Source: Nesterenkonia sandarakina (lineage in GTDB: Bacteria; Actinomycetota; Actinomycetes; Actinomycetales; Micrococcaceae). Taken from it: DNA of 64,000 nt. The notes under the pieces were generated by a model. It was not told the origin of the DNA. It made no database searches and saw only the letters and a program-made list of their open reading frames with translations. Positions 8,598 to 17,499 of the stretch are shown in pieces (positions within the stretch are counted from its first letter, which is position 1; every line of letters begins with the position of its first letter). The stretch covers positions 2,108,001-2,172,000 of the forward strand of contig NZ_JACCFQ010000001.1 in the NCBI RefSeq assembly GCF_013410215.1, given 5' to 3'. The position numbers were made by a program, and so were the translations under genes.

Positions 8598-9827
8598 GTG
8601 GCCGATAAGAGGGCACCCGAGCCACAGCCGCACCGACCGCGCCGGGCCGCCAGGCTCCCCGCGGACCCGGCGGCCGCCGCGCAGTCCACCGACCCTGCCG
8701 ATCCCAGCGTCGCCTCCGGGCCGGGCGCCGGGTCCGGCGCTCGTGACGGTGGTAAAGGTGGCGGGTCTGGGTCCGGCGAGGACGGCACCGGGCCGACCCC
8801 GAAAGACCCCCGACGACGCCGCCGCCTGATCCGCAACAGCCTCATCGCCGTGGCGGTGCTGGTGATCGTCGCGGTGGGCGCCGGACTGATCTTCGTCCAG
8901 CAGCTGCGCAGCTCCTTCGATGACCAGCGCAACGTCCTGGATCTCCAGCTCGAAGGCGATGACACCGCCGGGCGCACCGAGGACGGCACGGTGAACATGC
9001 TGCTGCTGGGCTCCGACAGCCGCGGCGAAGATGACGTGGAGTACCGCGGTGAGATCGGGGACAACGCCTCGGAACGCTCGGACACCATGATGTTCGTCCA
9101 CATCCCCGCCGACCGCTCCGGGGTCTATGTGATGTCGATCGTGCGTGACCTCTGGGTGCAGGTTCCCGGCGAGGGTCAGGGACGGGTGAACTCCGCGCTG
9201 GGTGTGGGCGGCTACCCGCTGGTGATCGACACCGTCGAGGAGCTGCTGAACACCCACATCGACCACGTGGCGATCATCGACTTCGAAGGCTTCTCCGACC
9301 TGACCCGCGCCCTGGGCGGGGTCTACGTGGACAACCCCCGTCCCTTCTCCGCCGGCCAGCACAACCCGGCGTTCTACCCCGAGGGCACCATCCGGCTCGA
9401 AGGGGACAACGCGCTGCGCTTCGTGCGTGAGCGCAAGGCGTTCCCCACCGGTGACTTCACCCGGGTGCAGAACCAGCAGCTGGTGATCAACGGGATCGTG
9501 GATCAGCTGCTCTCCGCGGACACGCTGACCAATCCGCAGCGCGTCATGGACGTGGTCAACGGGATCGTGCCCTATCTCAGCGTGGACGACGGCCTGGACG
9601 CGAACACCATCGCCGCCTACGCATTGGAGATGCGCGACATCCGCTCCGGAGACATCGAGATGTTCACCATCCCCACCGGGGAGATGGCCACCACCGCCAG
9701 CGGGGCGCAGGTGATCCTGAAGGACGAAGAGATGCTGGAGCTGCTGCAACGCTCCCTGAAGAACGACAACATGGAGGGCTTCATCGAATACGTCGAGCTG
9801 CGCGAATCCGAGGAGGAGCAGCAGTGA
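8598..9827 (+). CDS. LytR-CpsA-Psr (LCP) family glycopolymer ligase
   Basis: A 409-residue membrane-anchored protein. A basic, Pro/Gly-rich cytoplasmic head of about 75 residues is followed by one transmembrane segment (NSLIAVAVLVIVAVGAGLIF, about residues 82-101) and an extracellular LCP domain: NMLLLGSDSRG, SERSDTMMFVHI, MSIVRDLWVQVPG, ALGGVYVDN and ALRFVRERK, including the Arg/Asp residues that bind the polyprenyl pyrophosphate. LCP enzymes transfer lipid-linked teichoic-acid-like polymers or arabinogalactan onto peptidoglycan. The GTG start has a strong AAGGAGGG site. It overlaps the next glycosyltransferase by 4 nt (GTGA), placing it in an envelope-glycan operon. Confidence 0.93.
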   Translation: MADKRAPEPQPHRPRRAARLPADPAAAAQSTDPADPSVASGPGAGSGARDGGKGGGSGSGEDGTGPTPKDPRRRRRLIRNSLIAVAVLVIVAVGAGLIFVQQLRSSFDDQRNVLDLQLEGDDTAGRTEDGTVNMLLLGSDSRGEDDVEYRGEIGDNASERSDTMMFVHIPADRSGVYVMSIVRDLWVQVPGEGQGRVNSALGVGGYPLVIDTVEELLNTHIDHVAIIDFEGFSDLTRALGGVYVDNPRPFSAGQHNPAFYPEGTIRLEGDNALRFVRERKAFPTGDFTRVQNQQLVINGIVDQLLSADTLTNPQRVMDVVNGIVPYLSVDDGLDANTIAAYALEMRDIRSGDIEMFTIPTGEMATTASGAQVILKDEEMLELLQRSLKNDNMEGFIEYVELRESEEEQQ

Positions 9828-11086
9828 CCCCTAGGGTCCAGCTGCTCACCCATAGTTACTGGCCGGAACGCACGGCTCCCCAGCGCCGCTGGGAACGCCT
9901 GGTGGGTTCCCTGCGCGAGGACGGCTGGGAGGTCGACGTCGTCACCCCCGCGGTCAACCTGCACCACACCCCCGAGGAGGTCCGTTCCACCGGACGCTTC
10001 CGGCTCCGGCCCACACCTGGGCCCTCCGGGGAGCGGCTGCACCGGACCCCGTATGTCCTGCTGCGCAATTCCCGCGCCGGACGCTTCGCCTCTGATCTGG
10101 TCTCTTCGGTGCTGATGGTGCCCCGGGCGATCGGGGCGCCGAAGCCGGATCTGGTCATCGCCACGGTCCCCGCGCTGCCCACCATCTGCGCCGGGTGGGT
10201 GGTCAGCCGCTGCCGCAGGGTCCCGCTGGTGGTCGACATGCGCGACGCCTGGCCCGAACTGGCCCGCGAGGCCGGGGTCAAGGCCGGCGTGCTGGGCACG
10301 CTGATGGAGTCCGCCGTGGTCAGCGTGCAGCGTCGCGCCGAACTGGTGGTCACCGTGACCGAGGGCTTCGCGCAGCGGCTGCGCGAACGGGGGGTCTCGA
10401 AGGTGGAGACCATCAGCAACGGCGTGGCGCTGGATCAGGTGCCGCAGCTGGAGCACCGGGAGCGTGAGGCCGGGCAGCTGCGCATCGCCTACCTGGGCAA
10501 CCACGGCGAGAGCCAGGCGCTGCAGCGGATCATCGCGGCAGTGGCCATGATTCCCCGCGGGCAGGCTGGCCCGCACGCTTCGGGTGCCGACGGTGCGCCC
10601 GGGCTCGACGTCGTGCTCCGGCTGATCGGATCCGGCACCCAGAAGGACCAGCTGCGCCAGATCGCGGCCGAAGCCGGCGCGCTTGAGAGCGGGGCGGTGG
10701 AGTTCTTCGACCCCGTGCACGGTGAAGAGATCTGGGAGCACTACCGCTGGGCGGACACCGCGCTGGTGAGTCTGCGCACGGACTGGGCTTCCTTCGCCTG
10801 GACGGTGCCCTCGAAGACCTTCGAGCTGCTGGGCCTGGGCAAACACATCACCGCCGCGGTCACCGGGGAGGCCGCCTGGGTGCTGGGCCACGCCTCAAAC
10901 GTCAGCTTCCTCTCCGGAGACGCCGAGGAGATCTCCGCCACGCTCACCACACTCGCCGCAGATCCCGACTCCACCCCGGTGGATCGCAACGGCCGCGCCT
11001 GGGTGGCCGAGTACGCGGACCTGCCGGGGCTGGGGCTGCGCTACGCCGCCCTGCTGCGGAAGCTGCTGCAGGAGCACACCCGGTGA
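9824..11086 (+). CDS. Glycosyltransferase family 4 protein (GT-B)
   Basis: A 420-residue GT-B enzyme. The N-terminal acceptor domain begins VQLLTHSYWPERTAPQRRWE, a common GT4 opening. DLVIATVPALPT and VVDMRDAWPELARE are typical of the WbuB/WcaI-like group. The C-terminal nucleotide-sugar domain has TISNGVALDQV, LRIAYLGNHGES, and KTFELLGLGKHITAAVTGE, the last carrying the donor-binding Glu region. The donor sugar cannot be read from sequence. It overlaps both neighbours by 4 nt, so the LCP-GT4-GT2 trio is one translationally coupled operon. Confidence 0.88.
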   Translation: MTPRVQLLTHSYWPERTAPQRRWERLVGSLREDGWEVDVVTPAVNLHHTPEEVRSTGRFRLRPTPGPSGERLHRTPYVLLRNSRAGRFASDLVSSVLMVPRAIGAPKPDLVIATVPALPTICAGWVVSRCRRVPLVVDMRDAWPELAREAGVKAGVLGTLMESAVVSVQRRAELVVTVTEGFAQRLRERGVSKVETISNGVALDQVPQLEHREREAGQLRIAYLGNHGESQALQRIIAAVAMIPRGQAGPHASGADGAPGLDVVLRLIGSGTQKDQLRQIAAEAGALESGAVEFFDPVHGEEIWEHYRWADTALVSLRTDWASFAWTVPSKTFELLGLGKHITAAVTGEAAWVLGHASNVSFLSGDAEEISATLTTLAADPDSTPVDRNGRAWVAEYADLPGLGLRYAALLRKLLQEHTR

Positions 11087-12018
11087 CCCAGCCAGTGATC
11101 AGCCCGGCCAACGCGTACATCTGTGTCTGCACCTACCGCCGGCCCGGACCGTTAGGGGAGCTGCTGGACTCGCTGCGCGCCCAGGAGTTGGGGGAGCGGG
11201 GTCAGCTGCCGCGGCTGATCGTGGTGGACAACAGCCCCGAGGCCGACGCCGAGGCCCAGGTCCGCGCTCAGTATCCGGGCGCGCACTACATCCATGAGCC
11301 CCGCCCCGGGATCGCCGCCGCGCGCAACGCCGCAGTTGAGGCTGTACCCGCCGACTCGGAGGCGGTGCTCTTCCTCGACGACGACGAGCGCGCCGCCCCG
11401 GACTGGCTGCGCACCATGATCGACTGCGCCAACTCTTCCGGTGCCGACACCGTCTCAGGTCCGGTGATCACCCACTTCGGGGAGAACCCCCCGGAGTGGC
11501 TGAAGAACAGCGGCTTCATCCGCCGCATCGATTTCCCCACCGGGCCCTGGGGGCTGCGGGCCGCGACGAACAATGTGCTGGTCCGCGCGTCCTGGTTCAC
11601 CAGCGCCGGGTACCGCTTCGATGAGGCATTCAGCTTCATCGGCGGCGAGGACTCGGACCTGTTCGGACGGATGCAGGCCGCAGGGGCACGCTCCTGGTGG
11701 TGCGCCGAGGCGCGGGTGGAAGAAGACCTGCCCGCTGAGCGGCTCAGCCCGGCCTGGATGCGCCAGCGCGGGATCCGCGCCGGTCACGTGCGCGCCACCA
11801 AACTCATCCGAGGCGCCGCCCTGGAGCGGCCCACCGCGGCGCTGCGGCTGCGGATCGCCGCCGAGGGCGTCGGCCGGCTCGGCTATGGGGCCGCGCGGAC
11901 CGCGGCCCGCCGGCTGAAACGTCAGCCGGTGCGCTACGTGGACAGCGTCTACCACCGCGAAGGTCTCGGCATGCTCCAGGCGGCGGCGGGTCGGAGCTAC
12001 GAGGAATACGGACGCTGA
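11083..12018 (+). CDS. Glycosyltransferase family 2 protein
   Basis: A 311-residue GT-A enzyme. It has VCTYRRPGPLGELLDSL, LIVVDNSPEAD, the PGIAAARNAAVE segment, and the metal-binding LFLDDDERAAPDWL (DDD in place of DxD) near residue 92. A C-terminal basic helical tail follows. Last gene of the LCP-GT4-GT2 unit; its GTG start overlaps the preceding stop. The downstream gene is on the opposite strand, 82 nt away. Donor and acceptor unknown. Confidence 0.87.
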   Translation: MTQPVISPANAYICVCTYRRPGPLGELLDSLRAQELGERGQLPRLIVVDNSPEADAEAQVRAQYPGAHYIHEPRPGIAAARNAAVEAVPADSEAVLFLDDDERAAPDWLRTMIDCANSSGADTVSGPVITHFGENPPEWLKNSGFIRRIDFPTGPWGLRAATNNVLVRASWFTSAGYRFDEAFSFIGGEDSDLFGRMQAAGARSWWCAEARVEEDLPAERLSPAWMRQRGIRAGHVRATKLIRGAALERPTAALRLRIAAEGVGRLGYGAARTAARRLKRQPVRYVDSVYHREGLGMLQAAAGRSYEEYGR

Positions 12019-12100
12019 GCAGGCGGGACCACCAGATCCCATCCGGAGGCCCTGACTGTGCAGCAGCCGGGCCCCGGACATCGAAGCCCGCCGCGCCCAC

Positions 12101-15100
12101 TCACTCAGCGTCGGGGGACCGGCGCCGATCCTGTACCGCCAGCGCGTAGGCTGCCTCTGCCGCGGTGATCCCCCAGTGGCTGGTCTGCCGCCGCTGGATC
12201 CGTTCGATCTCGGCGGTGACCTCACGCAGGGCGGTGACACGATCCAGGGTCTTGGACTTCGGCTTCAGCGTGCGCCGGTAGAGGGCGCCGGCGCCGCGGC
12301 CCATCCGGGTGCGCTTGAACTGACCCACCCGCTGGCCCGCAGTGTTCAGCGCCCGGCGCTTGAGCCGTCCCGCCAAGGGCCGTAGCTTGCCCGGGGAGGG
12401 CAGCCGATGCTGACCGAAGAAGCGCAGCGCCTCCGGGGTCTGCCAGGCATGGCTCTCCGGATCTTCCACGTAGAACGCGGCGATCTCGGCGAGCACCTCG
12501 GCGGCCTCGGCCCGCTGGGCGGCGGGCACTCGGGAGAACTTCCAGAGGTACCAGGTGACGAAGAAGTGCTCGAAGCGGGTGTCCAGGTAGTCCTGCAGCA
12601 GACCCACCTCGCGCAGCCAGGAGGCGCGGGCGGCTTCCAGGATCAGATACTTCCTGAAGTATCCGGGGCTCACCACGTTCACGATCGAGGTGTCCACTGC
12701 CCCGTAGTAGGTGTAGACCGGACGGTCCACCGGCACATAGGCGCGGGCGTGGAACATCATCTGCTGGAAGAAGAACGTGTCCTGCCCGGTGGCTCCCACC
12801 GGTTGGGTCAGGCCCAGGCCCTGCAGCCATTCGGTGCGCGCCACGATGCCCTCGATCGAGGCCGGGCGGAACCGGATTTCGCGCAGCGAGTCCCGGGTCG
12901 GCCAGCACATCCCATCGCGCCGCTCGATCCCGGTGTACCAGTCGTGGACGGGCAGGATCTGGTGCCGGTTGGTCCAGGTGACCTGAGTGCCCAGTGCGAA
13001 GTTCGCCTCCGGGTGCTCAGCCAGGCGCCGCTGCAGCAGGTGATACCCTGCCTCGAGCTCCTCATCATCAGGGTCCAAGTAGGTGACGTACTCGGTGGCG
13101 GTGAGCTCCAGGCCGGTGTTGCGCGGACGCGAGGCCGAGCCGGACCCCCCGGTGCCGTGCCGGAACGCCGAGACGTTTCCGTAGCTCCGGGCGAGCTCCT
13201 CCACCGTGGCCACGGTGACCGGGTCGGTGGAGCCGTCGTCGATCAGCAGCACGTGGGTCTGCGGGAAGTGCGGGGAGCGGCGCAGCGAGGCGAAGGCCTT
13301 ATGCCGCAGGTGATCACCGTTGTTGTAGATCGGCACGATCACCGAGAGCTCCAGCTGCTGAGCCTGCGCCGTGCGGTGGACCTCGGCCTTCACCGCATCC
13401 ACGTCATCCCCGGGGTGGGGGAGTGCGGCCGGGGCGAGGCCGGACGCTTCGATGGCCTCGGCGCTGGCATGTCCCAGATGGTCGATGGCGTAGACCCGCG
13501 CATCCTGCCCGGAGGCGGCCAGCACCGCGGGGGTGACCAGTGCTGCTGCCTCAGGGCGCCACCATGCGGTGAGGTCCAGATCCTTGAAGCCGCGCTGATG
13601 CTGGTGAGCCTGGGCGTCGGACTGCACGGCAGAACCGGTGAGCTTCGCGGTGATCGTCGCGGACTGGTAGCGGAACGCGGCGACATGATCGGCCGCGTAG
13701 TCCGGTCCGTAGCGGCGCGCTGGAGAGACCGGCAGCAGTACGTCGATCGGCTTCGCCAGCGGATCCGCGGCGCGGGCGCCCAGCTGCTCCCAGCTGAGCA
13801 GCTCCACCGGGGAGAACCCGCCGGAGTCGGAGCCCTGACCGGCAGCGGCGAGCCCGGTGCGGCGCTGCGCGGCCATGTCCTGGGCGAGCTCGGCGGTGAG
13901 CGTCTCAGCCACGGCGACCACCAGCTCCTGCTGCGGTGCCACGTCCTTGCCGGCGGTCCGGGCCACCCGGGTGAGCAGGTCGGAGACGTGATGGCCCAGG
14001 AAGACCTCCCGGACGCCGTCGCCCTGGGACCGGCGCAGCTCCTCCAGGTCGAGGCCGCGCAGGGTCTCTTCGACGTCGGCCGCGGAGTTCGCGATGCGCA
14101 CCTGCGGGTGATACGAGTTCAGGCCCTGGTTGTAGCTGGAGAGCACCAGGGTGCCGGCGGCCTGCAGCTCCAGCGCCCGGTTGGCGAACATGGTCTGCGA
14201 GGCGATCACCGAGTTCAGGTTCACCGCGATGTCTACCACCCGCTGCAGATCCATCAGCTCATGGTGGTCCATGGCCGGGACCCGGTAGGGCCAGTACTTC
14301 ACCGGGATCAGGTGGTTCGGGCTGAGCAGTGGCTGCTCCGCGTCCAGCTGGGCGGTCACTTCCTCCCACCAACGATCCACGATCGCCAGCGGCTTGCCCG
14401 CGTCGAGCACCCCGTCGAGGATCCACTCGGCGTAGCGGGCCCGCTTCTGATACTTCCGCCCCATCCAGGACCCGGCGAAGAAGATCAGCTCGCGGGCCTC
14501 GGCGGGGGCGCTGCGGGACCCGATCGGGGAGTGCAGCAGCGGGTTGACCCCAAAGGGCAGCACCTCGATGCTCTTCGCCTCCGGGCAGTCCCGCCGGTAG
14601 TCCTCCACGACCTCGGCGGCAGTGGTGAAGATGTGGTCACAGGCCCGGGCCACGTCGAGGAACTGCCGGTAGTCCGGCGGGTCCTCCTTGCCGTAGTAGA
14701 CCGGCGGGGCGCCCGCCTCGCGGTAGGCCGGGATGATGGTGTGGGTCAGCAGCCGCCGCCGCTCCGGGGCTTCTGCGGCCGTGTTGTCCCACGCGATCCC
14801 GTCGTGTCCGCGCCAGGTGGCGGCCACCAGCAGCAGATCGACCTCGTGGAGATGGTCCTGCCAGTTCTGCGGGGTGATCGGGATCAGGTGCGCCGCCCCG
14901 GAATACGTGTCGAAGAGGAACCGGTCGCAGATGATGCCGATCCGCAGGTCCAGGGTGGGCCGGGAGATCCCCGGTTCGGTGGCGGGCAGCTGCGCGGCGG
15001 CGGCGCGCGCCCCGGCGAGTGCGTCCTGGACAGACCGGGCGGCCAGTGGCGCGGCGAGGGGTGCGGCCAGCGGTGCGGATGACGTCGCGTCCCCCGCACC

Positions 15101-15376
15101 AGACGGCACGCTCCCTTCGGCAGGGTGCTCGACCCCCGCCTCGGCGCGGCCGCGGAGATCGGCCGCGCGCTCCCGGTGGGCCCGCTCCAGGGGCCCCCAG
15201 AGCTGGTCGTGGTGGGCTGAGCTGGAGAGTTCCTGGGCGGCGAGTTCGTGGGCCTGCGCGGCGTGCTGCGCCGCCGTCGTGAGCTCGGAGACGGAGCCGG
15301 GGGCTGCCGGGGTGCTGGGGGTGCTGGTTTCGGGCGGTGCTTCGGCTGCGCGGGAGGCGTCGTCAGGGAGTTTCAC
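12101..15376 (-). CDS. Large two-domain glycosyltransferase (CgeB-like GT-B plus GT2)
   Basis: A 1091-residue protein with two glycosyltransferase modules. After an Ala-rich N-terminus, residues about 145-470 resemble the CgeB/DUF3880-type GT-B group (RIGIICDRFLFDTYSGAAHL; YYGKEDPPDYRQFLDVA; LPFGVNPLLHSPIG; NRALELQAAGTLVLSSYNQG). Residues about 675-900 form a GT2 domain (LSVIVPIYNNGDHL, LLIDDGSTD, RPRNTGLELTATEYVTYLDPDDEE). The C-terminus is helical and basic. Such fusions usually add two linkages to an envelope glycan or glycosylate a surface protein. The GTG start has no ribosome-binding site; a TAGTGT box at 15383-15388 lies 6 nt upstream. Chemistry unknown. Confidence 0.8.
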   Translation of the reverse strand: MKLPDDASRAAEAPPETSTPSTPAAPGSVSELTTAAQHAAQAHELAAQELSSSAHHDQLWGPLERAHRERAADLRGRAEAGVEHPAEGSVPSGAGDATSSAPLAAPLAAPLAARSVQDALAGARAAAAQLPATEPGISRPTLDLRIGIICDRFLFDTYSGAAHLIPITPQNWQDHLHEVDLLLVAATWRGHDGIAWDNTAAEAPERRRLLTHTIIPAYREAGAPPVYYGKEDPPDYRQFLDVARACDHIFTTAAEVVEDYRRDCPEAKSIEVLPFGVNPLLHSPIGSRSAPAEARELIFFAGSWMGRKYQKRARYAEWILDGVLDAGKPLAIVDRWWEEVTAQLDAEQPLLSPNHLIPVKYWPYRVPAMDHHELMDLQRVVDIAVNLNSVIASQTMFANRALELQAAGTLVLSSYNQGLNSYHPQVRIANSAADVEETLRGLDLEELRRSQGDGVREVFLGHHVSDLLTRVARTAGKDVAPQQELVVAVAETLTAELAQDMAAQRRTGLAAAGQGSDSGGFSPVELLSWEQLGARAADPLAKPIDVLLPVSPARRYGPDYAADHVAAFRYQSATITAKLTGSAVQSDAQAHQHQRGFKDLDLTAWWRPEAAALVTPAVLAASGQDARVYAIDHLGHASAEAIEASGLAPAALPHPGDDVDAVKAEVHRTAQAQQLELSVIVPIYNNGDHLRHKAFASLRRSPHFPQTHVLLIDDGSTDPVTVATVEELARSYGNVSAFRHGTGGSGSASRPRNTGLELTATEYVTYLDPDDEELEAGYHLLQRRLAEHPEANFALGTQVTWTNRHQILPVHDWYTGIERRDGMCWPTRDSLREIRFRPASIEGIVARTEWLQGLGLTQPVGATGQDTFFFQQMMFHARAYVPVDRPVYTYYGAVDTSIVNVVSPGYFRKYLILEAARASWLREVGLLQDYLDTRFEHFFVTWYLWKFSRVPAAQRAEAAEVLAEIAAFYVEDPESHAWQTPEALRFFGQHRLPSPGKLRPLAGRLKRRALNTAGQRVGQFKRTRMGRGAGALYRRTLKPKSKTLDRVTALREVTAEIERIQRRQTSHWGITAAEAAYALAVQDRRRSPDAE

Positions 15377-15406
15377 CCCTCGACACTATCCCGGGGCGTG
15401 TTGGGT

Positions 15407-15435
15407 TTGGAGGAGGCAGTCCGGCTTGCTAGAGT
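15407..15435 (+). promoter_or_regulatory. Promoter of the tRNA-Gly gene
   Basis: TTGGAG (15407-15412), a 17-nt spacer, and TAGAGT (15430-15435) form a good sigma-A-type promoter. It would start transcription about 50 nt before the mature tRNA. It is back to back with the leaderless promoter of the large glycosyltransferase. Confidence 0.65.
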
Positions 15436-15491
15436 AAAGTCTCGTTGCGGCGGAGAACCGGTCTGAAAAGACCAGAAATCCGCTCGTTTTC

Positions 15492-15565
15492 GGGGATGTA
15501 GCTTAGTGGTAAAGCTTTGGTCTTCCAAACCAACGATGCGGGTTCGATTCCCGTCATCCCCTCCA
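15492..15565 (+). tRNA. tRNA-Gly (anticodon TCC)
   Basis: A 74-nt cloverleaf with encoded CCA. The acceptor stem is GGGGATG/CATCCCC, the D-arm contains AGCTTAGTGGTAAAGCT, the anticodon stem is TTGGT/ACCAA with loop CTTCCAA (anticodon TCC, Gly GGA/GGG codons), and the T-arm is GCGGGTTCGATTCCCGT. All stems pair. Confidence 0.96.
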
Positions 15566-15574
15566 ATCACAGTC

Positions 15575-15608
15575 AGCCTCTCCCGTTCACAGCAGGAGGG
15601 GCTTTTTC
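15575..15608 (+). terminator. Rho-independent terminator after tRNA-Gly
   Basis: AGCCTCTCC and GGAGGGGCT form a 9-bp stem (one G-U pair) around an 11-nt loop, followed immediately by TTTTT. It starts 10 nt after the tRNA CCA end. Confidence 0.75.
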
Positions 15609-15648
15609 TGTACCTGCTGCCGTACCGGCTCATAAGGGAGAGGAACCC

Positions 15649-16800
15649 ATGGCGCGTCCCCGGGTGTATTTCGTGGTCCAGCCGACCGTGGCGCACTACC
15701 GTGAGCCGCTGCTGCGCCGCCTGCTGGACTCCACGCGCTATGACTTCGACCTGGTGGGGCGGTTCAAGAACTCCGAGGCCACCGCTGCGGACACGATCCA
15801 CTCCGCTGCCGAGGAGGTCCTCGCGAAGGTGCGCCCGCTGCGGTTCTCCGCGATCCGCGAGTTCTGGTGGGAACACGGGCAGGTCCGAGAGATCTGGGCC
15901 GGTGAGCATGACGCCTACGTGATCGCCGGACGCATCCCGACGCTCTCCGCCTGGGTCGCCTGCGCGGTGGCCGCTCTGCGTGGGCGCACCCTGATCATGT
16001 GGGGCCACGGCTGGAAACGCCCCGAGGCGGGGCTCAAGCGTCAGGTCCGGCTGGCCTTCTACCGGCTCACCGACGGGCTGCTGGTCTATGGCGACCGCGC
16101 CCGCGAGCTCGGCAGCTCCTACGGGGTCCCCGCCGAGAAGATCCAGGTCATCTACAACAGCATCTACCCCGAGGCCCTGACCTGCCTGGCGCGGGAATCT
16201 GCGATACCTGAGAACGGTGAAACTCCCGACGACGACGCCGGCTCAGCTGGCACGATCATCTACAGCTCCCGGCTGACCACCCGGCACCGTCTGGACCTGC
16301 TCGCTGAGGCCCTGGGGGAGATGCCCGATGCGGCACGGCCCAAAGTGCTCATCGTGGGGGAGGGTGCCGAGCGCCCCCGGTTGGAGCAGGTGTTCGCCGA
16401 TCACGGCGTGGACGCGCAGTTCCTCGGCGCGGTGTACGACTATGAGCAGCTGCGTGGGCTCTACGCCCGGGCTGATCTCGCGGTCTCCGTGGGAGGTGCC
16501 GGGCTGAACGTGACCCAGGCGATGAGCTTCGGGGTCCCGGTGCTCGCCGAGGACGGCGATCCCGATTCCAGTCCCGAGATCGAGGCCGTGATCGAGGGCG
16601 TGACCGGCCGGTACTACCAGACCGGCGACGCCGGTTCGCTGCGCAGGGTGCTCACCGAGCTGCTGGCGGCTCCGGCGCAGCTGAGGCAGCTGGGGGAGGC
16701 GAGCCTCGGCGTCGTACGGGAACGCTATACCGCGGAGAAGCACGCCGCGGCGATCGAGGACGCCCTGGCCGTGCTGCTCTCCCGCGCCTCCCGGCGGTGA
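15649..16800 (+). CDS. Glycosyltransferase family 4 protein
   Basis: A 383-residue GT-B enzyme starting MARPRVYFVVQPTVAHYREP at an ATG behind GGGAGAGG. Upstream in-frame codons run through the tRNA terminator and are rejected. Marks include WGHGWKRPEAGLKRQVR, VIYNSIYPE, IIYSSRLTTRHRLDLL, VLIVGEGAERPRLEQV and LAVSVGGAGLNVTQAMSFGVPVLAEDGD, the donor-binding region near residue 290. The neighbouring glycosyltransferases and LCP gene suggest a part in the same envelope polymer. Its stop lies 6 nt from the stop of the convergent ThsB-like gene. Confidence 0.88.
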   Translation: MARPRVYFVVQPTVAHYREPLLRRLLDSTRYDFDLVGRFKNSEATAADTIHSAAEEVLAKVRPLRFSAIREFWWEHGQVREIWAGEHDAYVIAGRIPTLSAWVACAVAALRGRTLIMWGHGWKRPEAGLKRQVRLAFYRLTDGLLVYGDRARELGSSYGVPAEKIQVIYNSIYPEALTCLARESAIPENGETPDDDAGSAGTIIYSSRLTTRHRLDLLAEALGEMPDAARPKVLIVGEGAERPRLEQVFADHGVDAQFLGAVYDYEQLRGLYARADLAVSVGGAGLNVTQAMSFGVPVLAEDGDPDSSPEIEAVIEGVTGRYYQTGDAGSLRRVLTELLAAPAQLRQLGEASLGVVRERYTAEKHAAAIEDALAVLLSRASRR

Positions 16801-16806
16801 CCCTGC

Positions 16807-17244
16807 TCAGGGCGCGAAGTATGCGGCGTCCACCCAGTGGCCGAGGTTGCTGAATCCGTCTTCGAGGACCCAGTCATAGGTGGGGTAGCCCGGTGGCAGC
16901 GGGTTGGCCCCCTTGGGCACCGTGCTGCCGAATTCATCTTCAATGTTGTGCAGGTAGATCCCGAACAGGCCGTTCCCGCGCTTCAGGCTCGAATTGATCT
17001 CGTGCTGCACCCACCGCCTGCCCGCCGTCTCTGGCCCGATCAGCACAGCTGTGACCGCGGTGTGCTTCAGGCCGCTGAGGATCAGGGCCTCGGTCGCGGC
17101 CTCACCTCCGGGTGTGACCATCTGCCAGGCCGGGGCGGAGATCCAGGTCTTGTGGGCATCCTCGAGGTGCGGGGTGCTGCAGACCACGGAGGACCTGAGA
17201 TGATCCAGCTCGTGGTGCCAGCTGAAGAACGTCGGGTGAGGCAT
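16807..17244 (-). CDS. ThsB-like TIR-domain protein (Thoeris sensor type, DUF1863), no partner in window
   Basis: A 145-residue cytoplasmic protein with the ThsB/DUF1863 TIR-like fold. TFFSWHHELDHLR corresponds to the first strand and loop, HTAVTAVLIGPETAGRRWVQ and EINSSLKRGNGLFGIYLHNI to the conserved core, and the tail YDWVLEDGFSNLGHWVD matches the usual ThsB ending. In Thoeris, ThsB makes a cyclic ADP-ribose signal that activates the NAD-degrading effector ThsA. No ThsA-like SIR2 or SLOG gene lies anywhere in the window, so this is an orphan or works at a distance. The ATG at 17244 begins right at the conserved MPHPTFF. It is somewhat shorter than typical ThsB (about 190). Confidence 0.75.
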   Translation of the reverse strand: MPHPTFFSWHHELDHLRSSVVCSTPHLEDAHKTWISAPAWQMVTPGGEAATEALILSGLKHTAVTAVLIGPETAGRRWVQHEINSSLKRGNGLFGIYLHNIEDEFGSTVPKGANPLPPGYPTYDWVLEDGFSNLGHWVDAAYFAP

Positions 17245-17371
17245 GGCGGGTGACCTGTCGTGTCGAGCGTGTGCTGGTGGCTGGTGCCGGATGGCTGGTG
17301 GCGGCTGGCCGCTGGAGGCTCGCCGGTGGAAGGCTTGCCGGCTGGTGTGAGGCCGGCGCGTGATACAGCGA

Positions 17372-17416
17372 TGGCCCCGCAGAACGCATGCTGGATGCAT
17401 GGGTTCCGCGGGGCCA
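17372..17416. repeat. Strong stem-loop between the CHRD1 and ThsB-like genes
   Basis: TGGCCCCGC-GAAC arms face GTTC-GCGGGGCCA with a single A/G mismatch, and the inner part holds GCAT/ATGC. It lies 84 nt past the CHRD1 stop. No U-run follows on either strand, so termination is possible but not proven. Confidence 0.5.
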
Positions 17417-17499
17417 CTACTGTGCTTACGGTCTCCAGCCTAGGTCAGTTCGGGACTAGCGCGCCCGTCCTGCGAGGTCAGAGGCCTACGCCGCCGGGC

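Noticed and set aside
12407-15082. An 891-codon open frame on the plus strand opposite the large glycosyltransferase
   Set aside because: It is antisense to a gene with clear glycosyltransferase motifs, is rich in Gly/Arg/Val/His and matches no family. High GC makes such mirror frames long.
16807-17244. A complete Thoeris defence system
   Set aside because: Only the ThsB-like part is present; no ThsA-like effector occurs within the window.
15492-17244. Integrative element using tRNA-Gly as attachment site
   Set aside because: No integrase gene and no repeated tRNA 3' end were found downstream.
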